A stretch of DNA of 64,000 nucleotides. Origin: Azorinus chamasolen. Its lineage: Eukaryota > Mollusca > Bivalvia > Cardiida > Solecurtidae. How positions within the stretch are numbered: position 1 is the stretch's first letter; each line of letters opens with the position of its first letter. The notes below the pieces were generated by a model. The model was not told the DNA's origin. It saw nothing but the letters and a program-made list of their open reading frames with translations, and searched no databases. Shown here piece by piece: positions 48,865-60,645 of the stretch. The position numbers and the translations under genes were made by a program. The DNA is taken from NCBI GenBank assembly GCA_963576725.1, contig OY755252.1:41805552-41869551 (forward strand), given 5' to 3'.

Positions 48865-51171
48865 CTGTAAATGGGAAAGTAGTAAAGTCAAGCAGGCAAA
48901 GCCACATACAAGACGCAACCACCACCAAAACACCGATAGATAGCATGACACACATACACACACACACAACCACACACCCAAACGCACACTCACACACGAG
49001 ATGAACACAGAAAACACCAAAAGACACACAAGAACCAGAGACAAACGTTCCACACATTAACAAAATCACAAGCACAAAGACGCAAGGCAAACAAAAGGAA
49101 GGGTGACAAAGAGAGTACCGCCTTGGCACGGTCAGTAGCAAAAACACCACTGGGGGTTTAAACTGGTTTACGGACGTCCTAACCTCACACTTTTCTCAAA
49201 GTCACCCTAGCTTTACAAATAGTGTAAATAAAGGTATCCCCGCTGGACCTACCCACAACATAGACGACGGTGAACACAGGACAACATGTAAAACATAGCA
49301 TATGTCAAATATGTACTCAATGACTTTGCTGAAGTCAGAGCACCTGCAGGTAAGCCATTAATGGCACGACAGGGAAAAAATAATACATGAGTCTGGTAAG
49401 CTCATCCTGTATCCAAGTTTAAGAGTATACCATCATAGAGTACTACCCTCGGCCTGTCATCGTGCAAGCAAAGAGGGAAGCGTAGCTACCGACCGACTGT
49501 AAAAGGGTCGATAACCAAACATGCAGTGCGTTGCAATATAATAGGATCATAACCTTTCTTTTTAAATGTTTTAATGCGTTTAATAAACAAATCATGAAAA
49601 TGGATATGACCCCGAACTATAAAACATGTGGGCAAATTGTAAAGGTATGGACAGTGAAGTGAATTTTATATTTGCAAGAAATAATGTTCTAGAGGTTAAC
49701 TTCTTATTGTAAAACCTATTAAATCATTCCCTCCTAGACTATATTTAGACTCATCCTCTTTGGATAAATCTACCGAAAAGGAGCATTTACTAGAAAAAAG
49801 GAAAATTTTAGAATTGTTTAGTTTTGAAACCATTGTGATAAAAAGAGCATTTGCTCCTATGGAGCAAATGCTCTATTTATCACAATGGTTTCAAAATGTG
49901 ACTTTTACAGAGGCGCCAAAATGCGTTACTAGGAGGGAATGGGTTAATTGCTTATTTAAGCATTTTTTAAAAACTAAGCCAGGTTTATCAATTCGCTTAA
50001 CCGTTTATCTGATGAATATGCTTGTAAGAAATATTGGAATCATCAATGTTTATTAGCTAAATCGTTAAAATGGTATATGAACACTTGATATTTTTTCACT
50101 CAGAAAGTTGACCGAAATTACATGGAACGAGCCTGGACAATACCGTTTATTTTGAGTCAACGTGCGTGATAAATAAATTGTAACAAATAAACACGATTGT
50201 CAATAAACAAGGGGTGGAGCGGTGGTCTAGTGGTAACGCGCTTGACTACCAATCCGTAGGTCCGGGGTTCAAATCCCGGTCCGCTCGGAAATTTTCATAG
50301 ATGCTTTTCTGTGTCTCCCACCCACACGGAGTCTGAGAAAAACTGTCTGTGAAGCTTGAAGTGCCCGAAAAGTAGTCATTAGCCCACATTGACTTGTGAC
50401 ACGGTTTGTCACAGTGAGTCCGAAAGAGCATAGGCCGATTGGAAAAGAGCTGTGTATGTGCGATAAGTGCTTAGTAGATTCCACCAGCATATGAAGAGGC
50501 AGTCTATCCGAACATGAGTGTGAAAGCAATTGGGGAACCATGAATAGGAGGGACAACTCGGAGAGATTACAGTGGAGACGAAATCACGAGTAACCGTGTA
50601 CGGCACTGAGTACGAGGATTCCGTATTAATCCCCACATTTTAATTTTGAAATGTTTTTGTTAATAAACAATTTACAGAAGTAACAATTCGTACACTGGCA
50701 ACTCACATGTGAATTATTATTATACCTTCTGTTCTGTTGTTATTATTCACGTAAGTAAATGTTGACCTGAAATGGTCTAAAGTAGGCTAGATAATTTGCA
50801 TGAATTTCATATCAAGTGGCGGTTTCAAAATTTAATTTGGTTTTTAAAACATGTATAGAGCTCACATCAACGTCCAATATACACAACGTCGCTAACAGCT
50901 TAGATCAAAATGAGACCCCAGTGACTCCGTGTCTCATCCAGGTGCGGATCTAGGAATTCAAATTTGGAGGGGGGGGGGTAGATTTTTAGGGTACGTAGAT
51001 TTTTAATAGTTGGATGACATCACTAGTGAAAAAGTGCGTAATAGAGTGAGGGAATCAAAAGAAACACAGATCAAATCATTGTTTTATTGATTTCTAGTTG
51101 ATCTAGATCTAACAAAAGTGCTCAAAAAAGTTTGTTTGGGCAATTTTAGGGATCGTAACCCCCCCCCCCCC

Positions 51172-51212
<41 letters not shown>

Positions 51213-54200
51213 ACACACACACACACACAAACATACACACACCTCCACCACTCCGACCCCGCCCATATTCCAAATCCGCGCCCCATATTCCAAATCCGCG
51301 CCTGTCATCCGCGTCCAAAATGTTTAACACTCTGTCAAAAGTGTCTTAATTGCTCTGTTTGCAAAGGCGTAGGATGGTGTATTCATGGTGTAAACCGTTA
51401 ACCTTGGCAACATTTTGAAAACTTCAAATTAGACTGACATAGCAGCAAAACGTAAAGTTCTTTAGGAGCCGTTTGATCTGGGTCTGCACTATTTGCCTTA
51501 GTTTGTCTGCCGTCTGAATACAGAAAAACCTCTCTATAACGGCCACTAAATTACATCTAACATTTAGTGTTAAAGACAGGTGGCTGCTTAAAGCAAGGTG
51601 GAAGTAAAACAGAACGCTCCTATAGGAGCGTTCTGCTTTACTTTCACCTAGCTTTAAGCAGCCACCTGCCCTAAATACCAACTAATCAACACAATTCAGT
51701 GGCCGTTGTAGAGAGGTTTTATTGTACTTAAAGTAATCAGGGTAGCGACATTGCTGTATCTCATTACTGTAGGACAAAATGATTAATATGTATTAACCGT
51801 TTGAAAGCTGAATTTCAAAATGAATGCTAAAGTACAATCAATATGAAATATTGCACTTTCGAATGACATTTTATGTATACCCTGATCATAAGACTGCTCC
51901 AGGAGTCCTCTCATCCCGGTATGTACTGTTTTCCAGTGCTAGTACTCTCCTTTCCATCATTCAACGTGTTAACCCATTACCTCATATGCTATTTATAGAT
52001 ACAACCCCATTGAATAAATCTACCGAAAAGGAACATTAACTAGAGAAAAGGAAATATTTTAGAATTTTGTAGTTTGAAACCATTGTGATAAATAGAGCAT
52101 TTGCTCCAATAGGAGCAAATGCTCTATTTTTCACAATGGTTTCACAAAGTGATTTTTACAGAGTCGTCAAAAGTCGTCAATATGAGGGAATGGGTTAAGC
52201 GTTCTTATCCACGTACCTTCTAGAAAACGGTGGGTAAGATAGATGCATAAACCAATCATGCATGATATTTTCATTTTTCAAAATAGTTGGTTTATACGAT
52301 GAATCTAAAATGTATGAGTCACCATTACCTTCCTATTATATAAACACCAATCAGCACGGCTGTAACTGCTGATATAATGACGACCTTGGTAATTACATCC
52401 TGTTTGTCCGTCCGTCCACCGGGCACATCATGGACATTATTAGAGTTCTCGGGTGAACGAGCTGGGATAACGTCATCTGAGACATATGTCCGAGTTCGGT
52501 TATCTACAAGATTCAAGAACTTTTATATGGCTACCAATGGAAAATATGTGAGTGCATAAACAAACAATTAGGATTCAAGGGGTGTCACACTAGAGCGTAT
52601 GGCACGAACGTATACGAGCGTATGAGAAAAAATGCTCATACGCTCGCATACGCAGATATAGGCTTGGAGTAGGTTATGCATACGTCGTATTCGTACGTTA
52701 GGCACACGTTAAATACGCTAGAGTGTCGGTAAAGGTAAATTACTGATAGGTCAAATACGCTTCACATACGGGGTCGTGAAGGCGGTCATTAAAGTTATCA
52801 TATGGATAGTGTATCAGTAACGTAATTGTAGCGTAAGTCTGACGAATGAATTACGCATTTAGGTTTTTCTGGTTATTCATACGCTATGCATGCGCTCACA
52901 TGCGCTAAGCATACGTTACTCACATGTTCGCATGCGCTACTTGTACGCTGGCATACGCTGCAATGACGGTGACGTAAGTTGTATACGGTACGCATGCGTG
53001 ATTCATGCGCTGCTAATACATTCATCGAAGATGGTAGTAGAAAATTCGGGTGCATACGCTCAAAAAGTGTGCGTATGACCAGTTCTTCATACGCAATCCA
53101 AACGATCGTCTCATACGCGATAGTGTGACAGGGCCATCAAATAAGACACCGAGAAGCCCGGTTTCTCATCAGATTCGAAATGTTTTGAGACATTTTACAG
53201 AGAACATAGGGAAAATATAAAATAAAAATAGCAGCAGACGAAATAATTTGCAGACGGCAATACAAGACGGTGAACAAACATTAACCCGAATGTGCCACAG
53301 TCCCATATATGAGACGTAGGCAAACAGTGTAAATTCTGATCAGACGCCGCATAATGCGGCGTCTGATCAGAGGCTATACTGTTTGCTGATAGGAATTTCT
53401 ATATAAAACAAAACAAAATAAAAAAGTTAGACCAGGCGTCCCTTACATCAAAAGTGGACTAATCCAATATATAAACATGGAAGAATCCACTGGGCGCAAA
53501 TGGGTTAACTCTTCTTAGGCAAAGCGCGACCTGACTCGCATTTGCAAACAACTTGGATTAAGATGAGACATCGAGTAATGCAGCATCTCATCAGGATCCA
53601 AACTGTTTACTATTCAGCCAACAGGTTCGATAACAATTAAAAATGGAAAAACAGTCAAACAGGGAGAGTCACACATGAAAGGACACTGCACCTAACACCA
53701 TCAAACAAGAAACGTCACAGCCACAAGTAACAAGGATTTTATGGCTGAATGCATGTTACAAAAATGTGACGTGTATTTTGACATGATAATCTTTGAAAAG
53801 GGTCCTTAGTGGTCGAAATATTAGATCAGAGCAATTCCAGATAAAGATTTGTCAAAGCAAAACATGCCCATGATATTTTTATGGTATAAAACTTCAGCTA
53901 ATAAATATTCATGATGTTATTATTTCTTACATGAATATTGAACAGGTAAAGGGTTAAATGTACGTTACCTGGTATCTTTTCACATAAAGACATAATCTTA
54001 TTCTCGCAGTAGGTTGTTGAAAGATATCCACGTTTTAGCCTTAAACACCAATGCCCTGTCAAAAGAAAAAACGAAAATGATAGAAAAACGTTAACCTATA
54101 TAATCCAGTAAGACTAAACCCAGGGTAGACGGCTCATCTAAGAGCCTTCTGATCAGGGTCTACACTGTTGGCTATACTAATCAATGTCAAAGGTGTTTAC

Positions 54201-56191
54201 CAGCATATATATGTTTGTGTTGGAACGCATAATATGTAACATGAAAGGGTTCCAAATGTTCATTTGAACAAGTTTGTTTATATTTCATGGGAGTGAAAGG
54301 TTGAACTAGCCTTTAGTATTGACCCTTTGCCTGTTTAATATATGTACAGTAAAATCTCGAATATTCGAACACTAAAATCAGCATCGTTCTCGATCTTTAA
54401 GACAGGTGGCAGCTTAATGCAGGATGAAGGTCATGCGGAAAGCTCCTCTATGAGCTTTCTGCGTGACTTTCACATGCATTAAGCAGCCACCTGCCTAAAA
54501 GTGTTTAAACCCTTCTATATTCAAATTTCGAATAATCGAGATTTAATATACTCATATAAGAAATCATGACATGATCTTTAACTCGATAAATTCTTTTATA
54601 CTGGCACATGTACTTAGTACAGTTTGGCCTTGGCAGAATTTGTAGAGTCAGATCTATATTAATCCTTAACCCATTACCTCATAGGCTATTTTTAGATCCA
54701 ACCTCTTTGAATAAATCTACCGAAAAGGAGCAATAACTGGAGAAAATGATTTTTTTTTAGAATGTTGTAGTTTGAAACCATTGTGGTAAATAGAGCATTT
54801 GCTCCTATTGGAGCAAATGCTCTATTTATCACAATGGTTTCACAAAGTTACTTATACAGAGTCGTCAATATGAGAGAATGGGATAAACACACAGAGCAGA
54901 CCCTGATGGGACAGCTCCTACAAGAGCTGTCTGAATTAGGTATTCTTTGTTTGCAATTGCTTAAAATGGTGTATCTATGGACTAAAATGGTTAACAGAGA
55001 CATTATTAATAATAAAATCATATGAAAAGAAAGATACTGCTACGTAAGTCATTAATTTACTGTAATTGCTTAAAATGTGTATATAAATATAATGGCAACA
55101 ATAAAATCAGAGGTAATTATTTAATCGTCATTTTATTCGTTCGTTTGTTCATTCATTCGTTCGTTTGTTTGTTCATTCATTCGTTTGTTTGTTCGTTCGT
55201 TCATTCGTTCATGTAACGTTTTGAAGTTGTTAGGCCTACACCACCATTCGTTTGAATGCTGACAATCTAGAGCCAATTAACATCCTATCATCTGGACTAT
55301 TTTGAACATTGTTTTTAAAGTTTTCAGTATAGACACATATAGGAATTTAGCCCTTCCCTGGTGGCATCTTAATTTTAGTAATTCTGTAAGTTGGCCACCA
55401 GAATACTGCACTGCACACGAAGTGGGCGCGCCGTGACAACTCGATGCACGCTGTGGAAGCGCCGTGAGAGCGCACACTATTGCCAACTAGAACTCCATAG
55501 GAACGTCGTAAAACGCCTAGGTCGCCGTGAGTGCCACGAGTAAACGCCGCGACACCGCTATATTCACGAAAAATATCATTTTTTCATCTGATCTCACGGC
55601 CCTCTGAGAATATTTAACTACGTCATGGAATCGCAGTGGCAACGCGGCTAGGTGTGACAGGGGTTTTAGCAAGAGTATAGAGCAGGTCTTGATCAGACGA
55701 CTGTCTGATATAGGTGTACGCTGTCAGAAAGAATGTGTATACATACGAGTTTAACTTTTATTCAAGATAAATAGAGCAAACTATGAGATTTTACCATCCG
55801 GTGCGAACTCAATTCTTGTGCCAATCCATATATACGTGTAGCCCTTAAGGATGCCTGTAACAAAACAAAACCATCAACAAGTTACATCAACATATTACAT
55901 GGAAATAGTACATTCCAACTTAATTTATTAAAATCGTAGTGCAAAGAGGCCTGCGCAAACTATGGCCTTTAACCCTTTCTCTATTTAATATTCATATAAG
56001 GAATTTTACCATGTCAACCCTGACTTGATAATTATAAATTATTTATGTTTATATTATGTATATGGACATTTTACATTTCTTACTGCTACTGAAATATCAA
56101 CCGCGTATTTATTCATATTTGACAATGCAAATGTAAATGTTTGAGCTGACATAACCTACACTACTACTACTACTACTACTACTACTATTAT

Positions 56192-56280
<89 letters not shown>

Positions 56281-56314
56281 TTACTACTACTACTACTACT
56301 ACTACTACTATTAT

Positions 56315-56372
<58 letters not shown>

Positions 56373-56373
56373 G

Positions 56374-56412
<39 letters not shown>

Positions 56413-56479
56413 ACTACTACTACTACTACTATTATTACTACTACTACTGATACTACTACTACTATTACTACTACTACTG

Positions 56480-56527
<48 letters not shown>

Positions 56528-56921
56528 ACTACTACTACTACTACTACTTACTACTACTACTACTACTAACAATACTAATACTAATACTACTACTACTAAT
56601 AATAATAATATTATTAACAATACAAGTAACACCACCTCTACTAATACTTCTACATTAAAACAGCGAAGACAAATTCATCTACGTACACCGCTGCTTCTAC
56701 TTTTGTTTCTACCACTGACTATACCGAATGCAAAGTTTTAAATTTACCTCGCAGAATATGAAGATTAAAACTATCAAAAATTGCTAAACGTGCTGAATAT
56801 CGTTCACAATTTGTCTGTGCACTGGTCTTGTTCAGATATTCTTCGACGACCATGAAACATCTGCCAGCCAGTCCAAAGCTTGTCCAACCTACCGGACATT
56901 TGCTTGACGCAGATGATGAAC
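48327..56921 (-). CDS. C-type-lectin-like transmembrane receptor with Tyr-motif tail, 5 exons resolved
   Basis: Join (minus) 56921-56748, 55854-55795, 54055-53969, 52503-52329, 48864-48327; all GT-AG, phases 1,1,1,2 consistent; 344 residues plus a missing first exon. Domain order: C-type lectin domain (CPVGWTSFGLAGRCFMV ... NCERYSARLAIFDSFNLHIL; YTYIWIG; HWCLRL ... TTYCENKIMSLCEKI, six Cys as in long-form CTLDs), a Thr/Asp-rich stalk, a membrane span (VVIISAVTAVLIGVYIIG), and a 178-residue cytoplasmic tail. No EPN/QPD or WND calcium/sugar motif is seen, so ligand may not be a sugar. Tail Tyr motifs include YIDM and YMDM (PI3-kinase SH2 type), YENV and YVNT (Grb2 type). Signalling receptor is inference. 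The signal-peptide exon was not found above 56921. Confidence 0.85.
48940..49010. repeat. CA-rich simple repeat
   Basis: ACACACATACACACACACAC and following CA/CCACAC runs. Long open frames here on the minus strand (Val/Cys-rich) are by-products. Confidence 0.8.
49719..49947. mobile_element. TTAA-ended MITE, GCATTTGCTCC hairpin
   Basis: TTAAATCATTCCCTCCTAG ... CTAGGAGGGAATGGGTTAA. Stem ATTGTGATAAAAAGAGCATT; axis GCTCCTATGGAGC. Intron D-E of the receptor gene. Confidence 0.8.
50212..50640 (+). mobile_element. tRNA-headed SINE
   Basis: 50216-50287: GAGCGGTGGTCTAGTGGTAA (box A) and GGTCCGGGGTTCAAATCCCG (box B); GAGCGG pairs with CCGCTC to form most of an acceptor stem and CCGGG/CCCGG a T stem. 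The anticodon arm does not fold (CTAC-CAATCC-GTAG, 6-base loop), so it is a SINE head rather than a tRNA gene. The body to about 50640 is assigned with low certainty. Confidence 0.65.
51156..51240. repeat. Poly-C and CA microsatellite
   Basis: A run of 14 C at 51160-51174 followed by (CA)n with a few CG variants to about 51240. Followed by a direct repeat of CCATATTCCAAATCCGCGCC at 51264 and 51283. Confidence 0.9.
51519..51726. mobile_element. Pogo/Tc1-like palindromic MITE, complete
   Basis: TA + CAGAAAAACCTCTCTATAAC ... GTAGAGAGGTTTTATTG + TA. Arms GGTGGCTGCTTAAAGCAAGG and AACAGAACG meet at CTCCTATAGGAG. Intron D-E of the receptor. Confidence 0.82.
51969..52198. mobile_element. TTAA-ended MITE, GCATTTGCTCC hairpin, near-perfect
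   Basis: TTAACCCATTACCTCATATG ... ATATGAGGGAATGGGTTAA; stem ATTGTGATAAATAGAGCATT; axis GCTCCAATAGGAGC. The right end is only about 130 bp from the transmembrane exon. Confidence 0.85.
52329..52503 (-). CDS. Receptor exon D: stalk and transmembrane segment
   Basis: Acceptor atcttgtag, donor gtaatg, phase 1 to 2. Thr/Asn/Asp-rich stalk (NRTRTYVSDDVIPARSPENS) then about 20 hydrophobic residues ending in GR, followed by basic residues in the next exon (KIYRRSQTKK), the stop-transfer pattern of type I membrane proteins. Confidence 0.85.
52579..53137. mobile_element. DNA element with GTGTCACACTA ends and dense CATACGC motifs
   Basis: GGTGTCACACTAGAGCGTATG at the left and CATACGCGATAGTGTGACAG at the right form imperfect terminal inverted repeats. 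Inside, variants of CATACGC/GCGTATG and CATGCGCT occur more than a dozen times on both strands. No transposase ORF. A related GGTGTGACAGGGGTTTT end is seen at 55655-55672. Confidence 0.72.
53281..53508. mobile_element. TTAA-ended hairpin element, CGCATAATGCG axis
   Basis: TTAACCCGAATGTGCC ... CAAATGGGTTAA. Arms GGCAAACAGTGTAAATTCTG, TCAGACGCCG / CGGCGTCTGATCAGAGGCTA TACTGTTTGC around CATAATG. Receptor intron C-D. Confidence 0.8.
53969..54055 (-). CDS. Receptor exon C: CTLD C-terminal Cys block
   Basis: 87 nt, acceptor ttgacag, donor gtaacg, symmetric phase 1. Reads HWCLRLKRGYLSTTYCENKI MSLCEKIP; the two last Cys (C-x5-C) close the domain (CEK is the usual end). Confidence 0.82.
54345..54549. 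mobile_element. TA-flanked MITE with CAGTAAAATCTCGAATATTC ends
   Basis: TA + CAGTAAAATCTCGAATATTC ... AATTTCGAATAATCGAGATT; the last bases of the right end have decayed. Arms GACAGGTGGCAGCTTAATGC / ATGCATTAAGCAGCCACCTG around AGCTCCTCTATGAGCT. Third end type on a shared GGTGGC core. Confidence 0.75.
54666..54886. mobile_element. TTAA-ended MITE, GCATTTGCTCC hairpin
   Basis: TTAACCCATTACCTCATAGG ... TATGAGAGAATGGGATAA; axis GCTCCTATTGGAGC. Receptor intron B-C. Confidence 0.78.
55134..55215. repeat. TTCG/TTTG simple repeat
   Basis: Repeats of (TTCGTTCGTTTG)/(TTCATTCG) for about 80 bp. Confidence 0.85.
55390..55672. mobile_element. GC-rich repeat related to the GTGTCACACTA-end element
   Basis: Rich in CGCCGTGA motifs (55425-55560), ends GCGGCTAGGTGTGACAGGGG. 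Resembles in composition and right end the 52579-53137 element; the left end is not clear. No gene seen. Confidence 0.45.
55795..55854 (-). CDS. Receptor exon B: CTLD WIG strand
   Basis: 60 nt, acceptor ttttgttacag, donor gtaaaa, symmetric phase 1. Reads ILKGYTYIWIGTRIEFAPDG; WIG is the core hydrophobic motif of the CTLD fold. Confidence 0.8.
56158..56600. repeat. (CTA)n microsatellite, about 430 bp
   Basis: CTACTACTA runs with occasional TTA, CTG and frame slips. In receptor intron A-B, about 150 bp from exon A. Confidence 0.97.
56748..56921 (-). CDS. Receptor exon A: N-terminal half of C-type lectin domain
   Basis: Acceptor tatcttcag, donor gtaaat, symmetric phase 1. SSSASSKCPVGWTSFGLAGR, CFMVVEEYLNKTSAQTNCER, YSARLAIFDSFNLHILRG. 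The C-P-x-G-W opening, the AxxxC and the LA.F/I.S block are classic CTLD features. One N-glycosylation site (NKT). Confidence 0.88.
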
Positions 56922-58220
56922 CTGAAGATATAGTTAAACCCTTCTAATACAATTATCAAAAGTGGTCTTATATTGGGCTGTAGAGGCAGGTTGCAGCTTA
57001 ATGCAGGGTGAAAACTATGCAGAAAGTTCGTATACAGGGGATCTGCCATCTTACATTAAGTAACCATCTGCTTTAAAAGACACCACTTTATGTATATTCA
57101 TTAAGGTGTCTCTTTAGAGGAATTACATGGTATATGAAACAGCGTTAATGAAACTTAAATTACTTATACATTGTGTGTCAGGTTTTTAATTCTTTGCATG
57201 GTAAGAAATAGTACTCTGCAAAATGCGTTGTCGTTTCTATATAAAGAAAAAAAGAGTGACAAACGAGCTTCGACACAGATAAGACGATGTGTCTCTGAAA
57301 TATGCATGTATAACATTATAACAAATTCGCCGCTAGCGTGCGAACATTTAAACCTTTCCTTTTATGTAACGCGATTTCACACATTTGCAAACAGAGTAGA
57401 CCTATATCAGACGGCTCCTGTAGGAGCCGTCTGATCACGGTCTGTTCTGTTTTCTGCTGGAATTTCATAGATCTTTTTCGTTAGTTTCTAAAATGGCTAC
57501 AGTGTTCCACCTTCCATATTTCATTGTTACTATTTTGTCGTTGAATATTAAGTAGGTATTGAAATGTGGTATATACAGAACAGGGGAAGTGTCAATAAAC
57601 ATGAGCGCGGCATATGGGATTATAACTCGCAAACAGACTAACAATCATGAACCAGACTGTACTGTAGCTCTTGTTATCACCAACGGCTGTGAGGAATTTA
57701 ATGCAGGTAGCTGCACTGATATTGAAGTTATAGCAAAATGTTAAAATGTTTGCACAGTGATGTCCATGATAACGACGAAAACGACAAGTACGACATCAAA
57801 GCTATGGCTAGAGTTTACACGCGACCTTATTACCAATACCAACGCCCTCGACAACGACGTCAAAGCTATGGCTAGAGTTCGACCTTATTACCAACGCCCG
57901 CGACAACGACGTCAAAGCTATGGTAACACTTCGACATTTTACTAACAACAACGATGATGACACACAATATATACAGAAATACTTAAATAGCTTTCTATTT
58001 TATCTTAATTCCCTTTCTGGAATATTATCTTCATTGTCAAATGTATACACATGTAGTGATAGTTCGATCTTTTCCCAATAACAACGACTACGACGACATC
58101 GATAGTTCTGCTTTTTCCAACAAAAACGACGACGAGGACGACATATATATGGCAATATTGTGTTTATTGTATCAGTAGATAAATTAATTGATTAATTAAT
58201 TAATATATAATTAAATCATC
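56922..58220. other. No exon found; repeats upstream of the receptor
   Basis: 56985-57125: decayed hairpin MITE (GGCAGGTTGCAGCTTAATGC). 57370-57450: GCAAACAGAGTAGACC hairpin with perfect GACGGCTCCTGTAGGAGCCGTC. 57775-57935: about 55-bp unit repeated about three times (GACGTCAAAGCTATGGCTAG). The expected signal-peptide exon of the receptor was searched for on the minus strand and not recognised. Confidence 0.5.
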
Positions 58221-58224
58221 ATTA

Positions 58225-58236
58225 TTAATTTTATTA

Positions 58237-58302
<66 letters not shown>
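58225..58302. repeat. (TTA)n microsatellite
   Basis: ATTATTATT run of about 75 bp. Confidence 0.97.
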
Positions 58303-58304
<2 letters not shown>

Positions 58305-58810
58305 GATTGTTAAATAGAATAAGATAATTATAGTTTACCAGCCAAGCAAAATATAATCCAAATTATGCAAGTGTGTCCAGCCATTTTAACTATCAGCACT
58401 TAATAGCAATATAGTTAGCATGACGCGGAAATTAAACAGTTACCGTATATTTTTCACACATGGTATGCAGGCTACACTTATAAATAAGGTTAATAAGTTT
58501 AAAATCAGATGAGATCCCTACAAACTCGGCTTCTCATCATAACCCAGTCTGTGTCACCTCACTAAGCATGGGTTTGACAACCCTTTACCAAACAGAAACG
58601 CATTTTCACGCCTTACCAAACAGAATAGATCATGATCAGACGGCTCTTGTAGGAATTATCTGACCAGAGTCTGCTCTGTTTGCTTATGGAATAATATAGA
58701 TTTGATTCTACAGTTTCTGCCATGGTTCAAAATATATAGCCATATATAGAATTAATGTTGTCATATTGTTTACATGAATATTTATGAAATGGACTAGAGT
58801 AGAAAATATA

Positions 58811-59019
58811 TACAGTAGAACCCCTCTAATGCGACCACTGAATGAACAAACATGAGTGTCTTTATAAGCAGGTGGTTTCTTGATGCAGGACAAAAGTAAT
58901 GCAGGAATCTCCTCTAGGAGCTTTCTGCATTACTTTTGTCCTGCATTAAGCTACCACCTGCCTATCCCACCCAGAATTATACCTCTTAAAAGTCGTCGCA
59001 TTAGAGGGATTTTACCGTA
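58811..59019. mobile_element. TA-flanked palindromic MITE with CAGTAGAACCCCTCTAATGC ends
   Basis: TA + CAGTAGAACCCCTCTAATGC ... GCATTAGAGGGATTTTACCG + TA. Arms AAAAGTAATGCAG / CTGCATTACTTTTGTCCTGC around TCTCCTCTAGGAGC. A fourth end variant of the CAGT class. Confidence 0.8.
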
Positions 59020-59123
59020 TCTGAAACAAAATAAGGAGATTATACCAATGTCACTTAATTAGCAAAATACTGTCATTGTTATATATTCCTGATACAATGT
59101 TTAATCGAGTTGTTTTTCTTCCT

Positions 59124-59281
59124 TTAACCCTTTGCTTGAGAAGCGCAACCTGGCTGGTATTTTCAAATAGCTTGTATCCAGATTAGACGCCGAGTAAAAC
59201 GGCGTCTCATCAGGATCCAAACTGGTTGGCACTCGATCCAGAGGTTGAGCATACCACAGGCTATGGGGTTCAATGGGTTAA
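59124..59281. mobile_element. TTAA-ended hairpin element, CGCCGAGTAAAACGGCG axis
   Basis: TTAACCCTTTGCTTGAGAAG ... GGGGTTCAATGGGTTAA; arms TAGCTTGTATCCAGATTAGA / CTCATCAGGATCCAAACTGG. Confidence 0.75.
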
Positions 59282-60116
59282 ACGGTACTTTCTTACTATT
59301 TTAGTATTTTTGCAAACATAATAAAATAAACACGATGAATCATTAACCACAGTTGTCAGTCGTTATGTTTTTTCTTCTTTCGTTGCGGCCAATTACTAAT
59401 GTAACAAAAATTATATTACACCGCAGCAGTAGCAGCAGAAGTAGCAACAGTAGTAGCAGAAGTAGCATCAGCAGCAGTAGTATGAACACATGAAGTTCTA
59501 GCCATGGCAGAAGCTAGAATCAGGGCCCATGCATGCTTATAAACCTTTTCGTTGAGTCTGAGCTCGTTCTCAAGTTTTTGATTGATCAGATTTGAGCCTT
59601 TGGCTCAAATCTGACCAAATAAAAGCTTGAGAACTCAAATCAGACCAATCAAAAGCTTGAAAAAGAACTCGGACTCAACTAAAAAGCTTTATAAGTGTGG
59701 ACCCAGATCTGTATCATTCTTTTACTCCATAAGCAAACAGAGCAGACCCGATCAGACAGCTCCTACAGGTCTTGTTTCGGTGCACATGTACTTTGGTTAT
59801 AGAGTTAGGGTAACAATGATTAATGAAAGTAAATTAGAAAGCTATGATGGGAACCTTCTGAGGGTTTTTTCCAATGCTTTAACCCTTCCCTTCATACAGT
59901 CGCGTTATCATGCGTTCGCAAAAAGAGTAGACCCAGACCAGACTGCTCCTATAGGAACAGTTTTATTAGGGTCTGGTCTAATGGCTTTTAGAATTACATT
60001 ACTGATCCTAGTTTCTGTCAAAAAGAAATATTTCCGTGATTTTCTTTTACATTACATGTATATGATGACTATTCACGAAGTGATCAATTCATGTTTTGTT
60101 TATTACGGAAAGGTTT

Positions 60117-60400
60117 ATAACTTTACTCCATGAACAAGCATGTAACAATTAATGATACCATGCATATTTATTAGCTGTATTTTTATATTAACATATGAAG
60201 ACATGAATATTCAACTAAAACAGATGCTGTAGAATCATATCTATATTATGTCATAAACTAAAGAATCAGATCTATATACATGTAATTCCATATTCAAACA
60301 GAGCAGACCCTGTTTAGACGGCTCCTATAGGAGCTGTCTGATGTGGGTCTACTCTGTTTGCAAAGGCGTAGAAAAGGGTATTTATGGAGTAAAGGGTTAA
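60117..60400. mobile_element. TTAA-type MITE, GCAAACAGAGTAGACC hairpin
   Basis: Left end TAACTTTACTCCATGAACAA; right ATTTATGGAGTAAAGGGTTAA. Arms CAAACAGAGCAGACCCTGTT / GTGGGTCTACTCTGTTTGCA around GACGGCTCCTATAGGAGCTGTC. Confidence 0.78.
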
Positions 60401-60645
60401 TAAGACTATAATTATACTGTTCCCGTACAACTTTTTGAGTTTTCGCAACAATCTCAATAGAAATGATAACTCCAATATACCGTCACAGTGTGTACCGGCC
60501 TGTGTGCTACAATCAAGATACAAGGCATTTTATTTCACGTAAGATATAAATAACGGATAAAATCAGCCAGCTCATTGTGAAATAATATATATATCTCCGA
60601 TCCTGAAATTTATTTCACCGCCAAAACATCATTGTACTGTCCCAA

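Noticed and set aside
48811..49150. Val/Cys-rich hydrophobic ORFs on the minus strand resembling membrane proteins
   Set aside because: They are translations of a CA-rich simple repeat next to the receptor tail exon.
50216..50288. tRNA gene
   Set aside because: Box A, box B, acceptor and T stems fit, but no proper 5-bp anticodon stem with a 7-base loop can be drawn, and a SINE-like body follows.
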